A stretch of 9,259 bases of DNA from Pseudonocardiales bacterium (GTDB lineage Bacteria; Actinomycetota; Actinomycetes; Mycobacteriales; Pseudonocardiaceae). The translations under genes were made by a program, and so were the position numbers. The notes beneath the pieces are model-generated. The model was given only the letters and a program-made list of their open reading frames with translations, was not told where the DNA came from and did no database searches. Position 1 is the stretch's first letter. Each line of letters starts with the position of its first letter. Where the stretch lies: assembly GCA_013695005.1 (NCBI GenBank), contig JACDBJ010000001.1:1-9259 (forward strand), in the 5' to 3' direction. This document shows positions 1 through 5,674 of the stretch, piece by piece.

Positions 1-231
1 GCGCCGCAGCGACCAGTGGCGCGCCCTCGGCGTCGTCGCGGCAGGTTCTGAGGGCGCCGGCTCGGATCCCTGCATGGCCTGGCGGGCCAGGCGCGCTGCT
101 TCGGCCTGGGCGAACAGGTCGCGGGTACGCCGGCTGCGAGTTTGGCGGCGATGTGGTGGGGAGTACATGTCGGGCTCTGGTGGGCTCGGAGCAGCTGCGT
201 CGAGCGTGTCGCGATGCGGAAGCTGGGCCAT
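1..231 (-). CDS. Unrecognised protein, N-terminal part, runs off the left edge
   Basis: A minus-strand frame opens with ATG at 231 and stays open to the window edge (77 codons seen). An in-frame TAG lies four codons before the ATG, so the start cannot lie much further upstream. The protein begins MAQLPHRDTLDAAAPSPPEP, is rich in Pro, Arg and Ala, and has one likely amphipathic helix (RDLFAQAEAARLARQAMQ, about residues 36-53). No Shine-Dalgarno sequence is evident before the ATG; a second ATG at residue 22 is an alternative. I recognise no family. The third codon positions are mostly G or C, which favours this frame, but an overlapping plus-strand frame is also open, so the call is uncertain. 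It would be divergent from the LuxR-type remnant starting at 293. Confidence 0.35.
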   Translation of the reverse strand, partial: MAQLPHRDTLDAAAPSPPEPDMYSPPHRRQTRSRRTRDLFAQAEAARLARQAMQGSEPAPSEPAATTPRARHWSLRR

Positions 232-292
232 CCGTGCTGGCTACGGACTCGCCACGGAAACAGCACGGTGCACACACGGAGCCGGGTGAGCG

Positions 293-405
293 ATGATGTC
301 CAACGTGACCGTTGGTCAGGAGGTTGGCATCTCCGGGCGCTAGGCAGACGTGCTCGCCGCCGTCGGTGAGCACCTGTCCAACGCGCAGGTCGCCCACCGT
401 TTACA
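293..405 (+). pseudogene. Remnant of a LuxR-type helix-turn-helix regulator (5' end only)
   Basis: Reading from ATG at 293 or 296 gives MSNVTVGQEVGISGR, then a TAG at 341-343, then, in the same frame, ADVLAAVGEHLSNAQVAHRL up to position 405. The second part matches the first helices of a LuxR/FixJ (GerE-type) DNA-binding domain, which usually reads roughly 'SxREAEVLxxVxxxxSNxEIAxRL' and continues with 'xISxxTVxxH'. The TAG sits exactly where the conserved Glu codon (GAG) of 'REA' is expected, so one G-to-T change explains it. The frame is then cut by the left end of the insertion sequence at 406. An N-terminal HTH right after the start codon suggests a regulator with the HTH first, perhaps followed by an ATPase domain, but none of that is present. 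Non-functional as it stands. Confidence 0.55.
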
Positions 406-428
406 GGCTCTACGCAGCCAAGCTGGGA
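406..428 (+). repeat. Left terminal inverted repeat of the ISL3 element
   Basis: Begins GGCTCTACGCAGCC and pairs with 1840-1862 with three mismatches in 23. It contains the transposase stop codon (TAG, minus strand, 410-412). The outer boundary agrees with the point where the LuxR-type reading frame stops resembling its family. Confidence 0.8.
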
Positions 429-1756
429 CGGCGGGTTCTGATCCGTGTCGGTGGGTGATCTTCGCGGACTCGGCCGTGGTTGAGCAATAGTCGCAGTCTG
501 TAGTGGGCGAAGTTGCGGTAGCCGCGGGCGGTCCGCTTGGTGTTCTTGATCTTCAGGTTGAGGTTCTCGGTCGGGCCGTTGCTCACGTCGGGATGGTCGA
601 AATGCGCGCACAGCTCGGCTCGCCAGGCGTGCAGGGTCCGGCCCAGACGGGCGAGCTCCGCGATCGGGGCGGCGCGCAGGTCGGCGATCAGGGCCAGGGC
701 GCGGGTGCGGGCCTGGTCGGGGTCGGTGAGCTGGTAGAGGCTCATCAGGTCCTGGGCGACGGTCCAGGCCAGCGTGACCTCGCCGTCGGGGTCGCCGGTG
801 ATCAACCCGGCGTGCAGCCGGTCGCGGGCTGTCGTGGACAGCCGATCTTGGCGGCGGCGCAGCACACGGCGGATGCCGTAGAGCGGGTCGCCGGTGTGCC
901 CGCGGTGGCCCAGGGTGTCGTGCTGGACGCGGCGGCGGATGTCATCGACGCAGCTCAGGCCGAGTTTGACGACGTGGAACGGGTCCAGCACGCGGACCGC
1001 GTCGGGCAGCTGGGTGGCCAGCGCGGTGGCGTAGCCGCGGAACGGGTCCAGCGACGCGGTCACCACCGCGGCCCGCCAGTCGGCGCTCTGCTCACCCAGC
1101 CAGCACCCCAGCACCGTGCCGGAGCGGCCCGCCACCAGCTCAAGCAGCCGCGCCGGACGTCCCGGGGTCAGGTCGGTGATGCCGGTCGCGAACTCGGTGG
1201 GGTGTGTGCCGGTGGCGCGCAGGTAGGCGGTCTCGTCGACCCCGACCGCGGTGACCTCGGCGAGCCGGGCCGGATCCTCAACCACCGGCACACCACGCTC
1301 GATGACCTGGTTCATCACCGTCCACCACGCCACCCCCAGCTGCGCGGCAATCCGCGACACCGCAGCGTCACACCTTCCGACCTGCTCGAAGGCCCACTGA
1401 CGGGCCCGCTCGGTCAAGCACGCCCGCGGTGCGATCGCCTCGTGCTGCTCGGTCCAGCTCCGGGTCCCACACAGCGCGTGCGGGCAGCTCCAGACCCGCT
1501 TGTGCCAGCAGATCACCACCGCCCGCCCGGCCACCGGTAGGTCCCGCACCCACACCGGGCGACGGTCCTTCGCCCGAGCCACCGCCCCGCACGCCGGGCA
1601 GCCCACCAGCTCCGCCGTGGTCTCCACCAGCAGCTCCAGCTCATCGCCGGCATCGGCCGCCGCGAGCACGACGAACCCTTCCAACCCGAACAGCGCAGCA
1701 GTCAATGACGCAGTAGCGTCCTCCATCGCCTGGGGTTCCTTCCCGATCGTGGCCAC
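410..1756 (-). CDS. ISL3-family transposase
   Basis: DDE transposase of the ISL3 family, which cuts and joins the ends of its own element. The 448-residue frame (GTG start) has an N-terminal zinc-binding region with CPAC (C53, C56) and CPHALC (C91, C96), a helix-turn-helix at about 130-155 (AAVSRIAAQLGVAWWTV), and the catalytic core. Likely acidic residues are D174 in VGVDETAYLR, D258 in VRVLDPFHVVK and E397 in SNGPTENLNLKIK, followed by the typical KRTARGYRNFAHYRLRLLL tail. The start is uncertain: the ATG at 1726 (residue 11) has AAGGA about 10 nt upstream, whereas the GTG at 1756 has no visible ribosome binding site, so a 438-residue product is more likely. The frame is full length without frameshift. 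A long plus-strand frame opposite it is a shadow. Confidence 0.93.
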   Translation of the reverse strand: MATIGKEPQAMEDATASLTAALFGLEGFVVLAAADAGDELELLVETTAELVGCPACGAVARAKDRRPVWVRDLPVAGRAVVICWHKRVWSCPHALCGTRSWTEQHEAIAPRACLTERARQWAFEQVGRCDAAVSRIAAQLGVAWWTVMNQVIERGVPVVEDPARLAEVTAVGVDETAYLRATGTHPTEFATGITDLTPGRPARLLELVAGRSGTVLGCWLGEQSADWRAAVVTASLDPFRGYATALATQLPDAVRVLDPFHVVKLGLSCVDDIRRRVQHDTLGHRGHTGDPLYGIRRVLRRRQDRLSTTARDRLHAGLITGDPDGEVTLAWTVAQDLMSLYQLTDPDQARTRALALIADLRAAPIAELARLGRTLHAWRAELCAHFDHPDVSNGPTENLNLKIKNTKRTARGYRNFAHYRLRLLLNHGRVREDHPPTRIRTRRPSLAA

Positions 1757-1839
1757 TTGGTCGTGATCACAGATCGTGAAGGCCCAGGCCCTACCTCAGC
1801 TCACTCAGCCTCGGCGTGTCGCACCCGAGCCCCCGCAGC

Positions 1840-1862
1840 TCCCAGGTTCGCTGCGAAGAGCC
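1840..1862 (-). repeat. Right terminal inverted repeat of the ISL3 element
   Basis: Read on the minus strand from 1862 it begins GGCTCTTCGCAGCG and matches the left repeat at 20 of 23 positions. It lies about 110-136 nt upstream of the candidate transposase starts, leaving room for a transposase promoter. Inside that leader is the palindrome GTGATCAC (1763-1770), of unknown meaning. Confidence 0.8.
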
Positions 1863-1970
1863 GGTATACCCGTTGAAGATGGCGTGGCCGACGTCCAGGC
1901 ATAGCCCCGCCGCGGGGCTGGTGTCGCCCAACACGCCAGGATCTCGGTGACGGAGTGCAGCGTGGGTCCG
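1863..1970 (-). pseudogene. Remnant of a TIM-barrel gene (AP endonuclease 2 / xylose isomerase-like), frameshifted
   Basis: On the minus strand, one frame gives GPTLHSVTEILA (1969 down to 1934) and, after a shift of one base, another gives LGDTSPAAGLCLDVGH followed by AIFNGYT (1931 down to 1866). Restoring one base between GCG (1936-1934) and TG (1933-1932) would join them as EILALLGDTSPAAGLCLDVGH. The segment 'GLCLDVGHAIFNGY' resembles the metal-binding strand of AP_endonuc_2 TIM barrels (endonuclease IV, hydroxypyruvate isomerase and relatives), where an Asp and a His in 'CLDxxHA..AG' bind metal. The 3' side is cut by the IS at 1862. Which member of the superfamily it was cannot be told. 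A strong hairpin (1903-1919) falls within it. Confidence 0.42.
1903..1919 (-). terminator. Possible terminator hairpin downstream of the operon
   Basis: AGCCCCG-CCG-CGGGGCT forms a perfect 7-bp stem with a 3-nt loop, about 100 nt beyond the stop of the last operon gene (2019). There is no T-run on the minus strand after it. Actinobacterial terminators often lack one, but the hairpin also lies in the TIM-barrel remnant and may simply be GC-rich coding sequence. Confidence 0.25.
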
Positions 1971-2018
1971 GAGGAGGAGCCTGGGATGGCACCGATCGAT
2001 TGTCCGGCGCTGGATAAC

Positions 2019-2750
2019 CTACGCGCCTGCGACGATCTTCATGGCCTCCCGCCGAGCGACATCGACGGGGATCGCGAACGTTGACCCAGTCGAGCCGGTC
2101 TCGTTGCGCGGCGTGGCGATCGTCGTGAGCACGCCGAGCACCTCGCCCCGCGTGTTGACCAGCGGTCCCCAACCAGCGTCGAGCGTGATCGCGGCGTCTG
2201 TCTGCACGACCCCGATCTCAGCGCCACCGTCGCCCAGCCGGACCGGATGGTTCAGCGCGCGCACCGTGCCCGATGTCACTGCGTCGGCCGCTCCGTGCTG
2301 GTAGCCGATCGTGAGCACCGGATCGCCGGTGCGCACGTCGGCCAGCCCGGATCGGGAGTGGAGCGGCGGAAGTCCGGAGTCATCGACCTGCAGCGCAGCG
2401 ATGTCGTAGTCCGGCGCGCTGCCGAGTACTCGCGCGGTACGCCGAGTTCCATTCCGCAAGATCACGGACACCTCGGTCGCACCCTGCAAGATATGCGCGT
2501 TGGTCACGACGATGCCTGGGATGGCGACGCGAAATCCTGACCCGATGACACCTCGGCCGCCGCGCACGTCGACCGAAACCACGCTGGGCAGGATCTGTTC
2601 CGCAATCGCCCTCAGGTCCCTGGCCTCGGTAACTGGTCCGGCGCTGGTGGATGGCGGGGTCGCCGCTGGTCCCGCGGGTTCGGTCGTGCATGCGGTTGTG
2701 GCCAGCGCGCCGGCCGCAGCGAGCATCACGAGCGCCCGAACGGCCCTCAT
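2019..2750 (-). CDS. Trypsin/HtrA-type lipoprotein with the catalytic serine replaced (pseudoprotease)
   Basis: A 243-residue exported lipoprotein of the trypsin-like serine protease fold. The start is ATG at 2750, preceded by GAGGA and followed by a lipoprotein signal (MRAVRALVMLAAAGALATTAC, lipidated C21); a longer frame to 2927 only extends backwards through the preceding gene. A low-complexity linker runs to about residue 40. The catalytic His is visible in VVTNAHIL (H86) and the Asp in APDYDIAALQV (D116). The third motif, normally 'GNSGGPL' in HtrA-type enzymes, reads DAGWGPLVN, placing G193 where the nucleophilic Ser should be. No PDZ domain follows. The fold ends normally with GSTFAIPVDVARR. 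I infer it does not hydrolyse peptides by the usual mechanism and may act as a binding or scaffold protein outside the membrane. It starts 8 nt after the preceding DoxX-type gene and is last in the operon. Confidence 0.85.
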   Translation of the reverse strand: MRAVRALVMLAAAGALATTACTTEPAGPAATPPSTSAGPVTEARDLRAIAEQILPSVVSVDVRGGRGVIGSGFRVAIPGIVVTNAHILQGATEVSVILRNGTRRTARVLGSAPDYDIAALQVDDSGLPPLHSRSGLADVRTGDPVLTIGYQHGAADAVTSGTVRALNHPVRLGDGGAEIGVVQTDAAITLDAGWGPLVNTRGEVLGVLTTIATPRNETGSTGSTFAIPVDVARREAMKIVAGA

Positions 2751-2758
2751 GTCGTTCC

Positions 2759-3619
2759 TCAGCGTTCGCGGTAGTTCTGTGTCCCAGGCCTTTCCGGGTC
2801 GCGTGTTCCAGCGATGATCGAGGTCAGGCAAATCACGGCCAACGGCGCCGCGTACGCCGAGCCACGTTCGATCACCTCGAAGACGGCGCCGTACGCACCC
2901 ATCGTCACGTAGAGCATCTCGGTGCACAGTTTCCAGGCCAGGACAAACCAGAGCAGGCCGGTCGCCGGAAAGGTGAACACCAGTACGCCGAGCCCGATCT
3001 CGAACAGACCGATGAGCTCGTTGAGGGTCTGCGGATCATCAACCAAGCGGGTCAGGCCCACGGACTCGTAGCCCACGATCAACAACGGCTTGTTGTCGAA
3101 CACCCCGAGGCCGCCGTGCCCAACGAGAGAGGTGCCGATGACGGCCCGGAAAAGCCACCTCACACGCCCGGCGTGCGCCGCGGTGAATCGTGGGACCTCT
3201 CGAAGCCGAGCGAGCCACAGCCGTGGACTCGCACTCGCGCCACCCCACAGGAGAAGCAGGCCGAGCGGCACGCCGAAGTTGTAGGAGCGCTCCAGGAACT
3301 CCCAGATGCCTTCGCCGGCCAGCGGCCGCAAGACTGCCGTGAACAAGCCCCAGAACGCCAGATAGGCCAGCAACGCCCGGGTAGGCCAGACGAGGACGAG
3401 GATGCCCAGTGCGATATCGACGGCACCGGTCACCGGCATCAAGCGCCATGCCAGATCTTCACCGATGCCGAACACCTCGTAGTAGGCCAGCCACCCTTGT
3501 TTGCCCATCAGGCCGAACGCGCCGTGACCGATGAACTCGGCAGCGACCGCCACGCGCAGAATCCAGTGCAGCTTGTCCTCGGCCGGTCTCTTGACCGCGA
3601 GATCGCTAGTTGCTCGCAA
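2759..3619 (-). CDS. Tandem DoxX-like integral membrane protein (two four-helix repeats)
   Basis: A 286-residue membrane protein made of two related halves, about residues 17-127 and 153-268. Each half starts with WxxR followed by a GHG segment (AEFIGHGAFG and TSLVGHGGLG), then two long hydrophobic stretches, and ends alike (WEFLERSYNFGVPLGLLLL and FEVIERGSAYAAPLAVICL). Each half is the size of one DoxX-type four-helix unit, so eight membrane helices are expected. The start is a TTG at 3619, inside the end of the phosphatase gene (14-nt overlap), with no other good start before residue 38; translation probably depends on coupling. DoxX-family proteins have been linked to redox or thiosulfate-related membrane complexes in some species, but nothing here fixes a substrate. 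The fusion suggests a built-in dimer of a domain that in other proteins acts singly. Confidence 0.78.
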   Translation of the reverse strand: MRATSDLAVKRPAEDKLHWILRVAVAAEFIGHGAFGLMGKQGWLAYYEVFGIGEDLAWRLMPVTGAVDIALGILVLVWPTRALLAYLAFWGLFTAVLRPLAGEGIWEFLERSYNFGVPLGLLLLWGGASASPRLWLARLREVPRFTAAHAGRVRWLFRAVIGTSLVGHGGLGVFDNKPLLIVGYESVGLTRLVDDPQTLNELIGLFEIGLGVLVFTFPATGLLWFVLAWKLCTEMLYVTMGAYGAVFEVIERGSAYAAPLAVICLTSIIAGTRDPERPGTQNYRER

Positions 3620-4304
3620 GACCGGCCCAATCGTCGGGGGCGACCTGGCCGATCAGGACGACGTCGTTGCCGCGCACCGTGTACAGGGCTGCTTCGCCCT
3701 CCTGGAGCGTCACGGCGGGTGACAGCACGCTCGGATAGAGGCCGTGCCCGGAGATGACCAGGTTGGGACGGCCCGCGCCGGGCGCGCGCTCGCGGATGAG
3801 TTGGCTGACGCGGCGGTCGGCTACCTCGTCGCGTTGCGGGAACAGCCGCTCGAGACCGCTGACCACCTCGGCGCGGCTGAAGGCCAGCTCGGCGGTCTCC
3901 CTGCTGCGGCAGTACGGGCTGGTCCACACCTCCCCGACCGGTATCTGCAGCGCACGGAACGCCTCACCGATGCCCCGGGCGTCGGCGCGCCCGGCGTCGG
4001 TCAGGTTTCGCTGGGTGGAGCAGTCCGCGAAGTCCACCGGGCCGGCGTCGGGCCCGGTGCGATCGTCGGCGTCCAGTTGGGACCGGTCAGTGGCAGCGTG
4101 CCGGAACACGACGATCACGCCGCCATCGCGCAGCTGCGTCAGCAGGGCGTCACCACCCGGTGCGGAGGGCGCCGGACGCGAAGTCGCGGCGCTGTCGGTT
4201 GCGGTGCTGGGGCCGGCGCAGGCGATCAGGGCCAGCGTGCCCGCGATGCTCAGCGCGCCGGCGAGCGCTCGCGCGACTCTGCCCAGAGACAGCCAGTCAG
4301 GCAT
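3606..4304 (-). CDS. Histidine phosphatase superfamily lipoprotein
   Basis: A 232-residue exported protein of the histidine phosphatase (phosphoglycerate mutase-like) superfamily. The start is ATG at 4304 because a lipoprotein signal follows (hydrophobic core ALAGALSIAGTLALIAC, lipidated C29); the frame is open further upstream only by reading through the preceding gene. After a Pro/Ala linker come VIVVFRHAATD with the phospho-accepting H69 after R68, the conserved LTDAGRADARGIGEAFRAL helix, WTSPYCRSRETAELAF, and NLVISGHGLY with the second catalytic His, H187. R68, H69 and H187 are all present, so it is probably an active phosphatase. The usual 'RHG' is 'RHA', as in some extracytoplasmic, Ais-like members of the family. 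It overlaps the upstream DoxX gene by 8 nt and the downstream one by 14 nt. The substrate is unknown; acting outside the membrane, a phosphorylated envelope or cofactor compound is plausible. Confidence 0.85.
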   Translation of the reverse strand: MPDWLSLGRVARALAGALSIAGTLALIACAGPSTATDSAATSRPAPSAPGGDALLTQLRDGGVIVVFRHAATDRSQLDADDRTGPDAGPVDFADCSTQRNLTDAGRADARGIGEAFRALQIPVGEVWTSPYCRSRETAELAFSRAEVVSGLERLFPQRDEVADRRVSQLIRERAPGAGRPNLVISGHGLYPSVLSPAVTLQEGEAALYTVRGNDVVLIGQVAPDDWAGLASN

Positions 4305-4758
4305 GGCTGGCCTGATGCTGGGCTCGGGTGGTGAGCACGTGGTCGAGGCTGAACCGACCTGGCCCGGCGAGCAGCAGCGTGATCGATGCCGCGCACATGA
4401 TGAAGGCGAACCCGGAGCCAGTTCCGTCCTGGCCCATGACCAGTGCCTCACCAGGGTGGACGAAGACCAGCGCGCCCAGCATGACGATGATGAACCCGAC
4501 GCTGATGGCTCGGGTGAGGATGCCGAACGCGACCAGGATCCCGCCGAAGAGCTGGATGTAGGCCGCGAACGGCGCGCTCACCGCAGCCAGCGGGATGCCC
4601 GCTTGCTGGTAGTTGGCGATATTGGTCGACACGCCCGCCTCGAAGACGTCTCCCCAGCCGTGCGCGATGAACACGGCTGCGACCGCGAGGCGCAAGATCA
4701 GCAGGCCGGCGTCGGTGCCAGTGGAGTGGTCGTTGCCGCCAAGAACTCGAGTGATCAT
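4297..4758 (-). CDS. DoxX family membrane protein
   Basis: A 153-residue protein of the DoxX family with four predicted membrane helices: about 17-36 (LLILRLAVAAVFIAHGWGDV), 62-82, 86-101 and 116-131. The family's N-terminal R..V..F..HG pattern is clear (R23, H33, G34), as is the helix-3 to helix-4 turn with HPGEALV and the closing GPGRFSLDH. The start is ATG at 4758, supported by AAGGAG 7 nt upstream; a longer frame continuing to 5325 is antisense noise across the dehydrogenase. The gene lies 56 nt after the dehydrogenase stop, and its last bases ATGCCTGA hold the start of the phosphatase gene. DoxX proteins act as small membrane partners of redox enzymes in some systems; here the neighbour upstream is a dehydrogenase, which fits but does not prove this. 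Confidence 0.88.
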   Translation of the reverse strand: MITRVLGGNDHSTGTDAGLLILRLAVAAVFIAHGWGDVFEAGVSTNIANYQQAGIPLAAVSAPFAAYIQLFGGILVAFGILTRAISVGFIIVMLGALVFVHPGEALVMGQDGTGSGFAFIMCAASITLLLAGPGRFSLDHVLTTRAQHQASHA

Positions 4759-4814
4759 GGTGGTCTCCTTCTCTGGTTGGTGTGCGGTCTCGGCTCCCCG
4801 CCGGGCTGGCCGCG

Positions 4815-5570
4815 TCACCACGGCACGACCTGCTGCGCGCCCCGGTCGTCGTGCCGGAGGAAGGTTCCGGTCGGGCCGTCGGCGCCGAGCAGCGCGAGCC
4901 GTACCGGAAGCTCGGCGCCTTGCTCGACGGTCAGCTGCCCGCGGTGGTGGTTGAGGTCGGTGGCCACGAAACCGGGGCTGACCGCGTTGACCGTGATGGC
5001 GTCCGGTTGCAGGGCGTTGGCGTACAGCAGGGTGACCGCGTTCAGGGCGGTCTTGGACGAGCTGTAGGCGAGCATCCCGACCGAGGACACCACGTCGTCG
5101 GGGTCGTCGATCAGGCTCAGCGAGCCCAGTGGGCTGGAGATGTTGACCACCCGGGCCGCCGACGACTGGCGAAGCAGTGGGATGCAGGCCCGCGTGACGG
5201 CGACCACGCCGAACACGTTGACCTCGAACGTGCGCCGCATCTGCTCCACCGTGACCTCGGCCACCGAGCTGCCCCACTCGAGCGCGACGCCGGCGTTGTT
5301 GACCAGCACGTCGAGCCAGCCACATTCCTCGTCGACCTGTTTCACGGCCGCGTCGATCTCTGCCGGGTCGGTCACGTCGAGCTGGAGGAATCGGACGTCG
5401 ACGCCGTCACCTGCGAGATCGTCGGCGGCGGCCCGGCCGCGGGTGGCGTCGCGGGCACCGAGGTAGACGGTCATGCCTTCGGCGGCGAGCCGGCGGGTGA
5501 TCTCCCGACCGATCCCCTTGTTGGCCCCGGTCACCAGGGCTATCTGGGCCCCGGGTCGGTTGTCGGTCAT
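4815..5570 (-). CDS. Short-chain dehydrogenase/reductase, carbonyl reductase-like
   Basis: A 251-residue cytoplasmic NAD(P)H-dependent oxidoreductase of the SDR family. Visible motifs are TGANKGIG (14-21) for cofactor binding, GAR ending in R40 after the second strand (suggests NADPH), LDV with D65, NNAG (91-94), N118 in FEVNVF, Ser145/146 in NISS, the catalytic pair Y169 and K173 in YSSSK, and SPGFVATDL after the active site. The TGANKGIG form and the insert between the Ser and the Tyr point to the carbonyl-reductase (CBR-like) branch. The C-terminus, TGTFLRHDDRGAQQVVPW, is typical of many actinobacterial members. ATG at 5570 is chosen for its strong GGAGG 8 nt upstream. It is the first gene of the operon and divergent from the LysR-type regulator, a common arrangement for SDR genes. 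The physiological carbonyl substrate cannot be inferred. Confidence 0.92.
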   Translation of the reverse strand: MTDNRPGAQIALVTGANKGIGREITRRLAAEGMTVYLGARDATRGRAAADDLAGDGVDVRFLQLDVTDPAEIDAAVKQVDEECGWLDVLVNNAGVALEWGSSVAEVTVEQMRRTFEVNVFGVVAVTRACIPLLRQSSAARVVNISSPLGSLSLIDDPDDVVSSVGMLAYSSSKTALNAVTLLYANALQPDAITVNAVSPGFVATDLNHHRGQLTVEQGAELPVRLALLGADGPTGTFLRHDDRGAQQVVPW

Positions 5571-5672
5571 CGTGATACCTCCGGATCGGGCTGCTGTGTG
5601 ACGTCTCCACCCCAGCAGCGAGTGCGCTCGGCGCGGAAAGACCGATCGGGCTGGGTGTTATACCCTGGAGGT
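5571..5672. promoter_or_regulatory. Divergent promoter region between the dehydrogenase operon and the LysR-type gene
   Basis: This 102-nt gap serves both genes. It holds a direct repeat GATCGGGCTG (5584-5593 and 5644-5653, 60 nt apart start to start) and a wide inverted pair, ATACCTCC (5575-5582) and GGAGGTAT (5667-5674). Part of the latter pair serves as the dehydrogenase Shine-Dalgarno. On the minus strand TATAAC (around 5662-5657) could be the -10 of the operon. On the plus strand TACCCT (5661-5666) is placed for a transcript starting at the LysR ATG. The two -10 candidates overlap, so the promoters would compete. Confidence 0.5.
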
Positions 5673-5674
5673 AT
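5660..5674. promoter_or_regulatory. LysR-type binding box ATAC-N7-GTAT
   Basis: ATACCCTGGAGGTAT is a perfect dyad of the classical LysR-family form (T-N11-A inside ATAC-N7-GTAT). It covers the likely -10 region and the first two bases of the LysR start codon, so binding there would block its own transcription and could touch the overlapping operon promoter. Confidence 0.6.

Larger units (their letters stand above)
406..1862 (-). mobile_element. ISL3-family insertion sequence, about 1457 bp
   Basis: The element is bounded by imperfect 23-bp inverted repeats (406-428 and 1840-1862, 20 of 23 positions identical) that start GGCTCT and share the CGCAGC core. It holds one gene, an ISL3-type transposase on the minus strand, whose stop codon lies inside the left repeat, a compact layout seen in this family. 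Size and layout fit ISL3 elements. The 8-bp flanks are cgtttaca (398-405) and ggtatacc (1863-1870), matching at 5 of 8 positions, so a clean target duplication is absent. The flanking gene remnants are unrelated. The transposase frame is intact, so the element could still be active or recently so. Confidence 0.85.

Noticed and set aside
74..369. Plus-strand frames at 74-289 and 142-369
   Set aside because: No family features; the LuxR-like reading lies in a third frame and the minus-strand frame from 231 has the better codon pattern.
503..1540. Long plus-strand open frame (345 codons) through the IS
   Set aside because: It lies antisense to the intact transposase and its translation has no domain-like pattern; a typical GC-rich shadow.
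1863..1870. Perfect 8-bp target duplication around the IS
   Set aside because: The two flanks share only 5 of 8 bases, so I do not claim a duplication.
2651..3757. Plus-strand frame of 368 codons opposite the double-DoxX gene
   Set aside because: Antisense to a gene with clear repeats and helices; its product is charged and Gln-rich without motifs.
3754..5067. Plus-strand frame of 437 codons
   Set aside because: Runs across three minus-strand genes with recognisable motifs; composition is that of antisense reading.
4759..5325. N-terminal extension of the DoxX frame to 5325
   Set aside because: It overlaps the dehydrogenase in another frame and is Arg/Gly-rich; ATG 4758 has a strong ribosome site and begins the family pattern.
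4782..5672. N-terminal extension of the LysR frame back to 4782
   Set aside because: The extension is antisense to the dehydrogenase, while the LysR family N-terminus begins at 5673 next to its promoter and operator.
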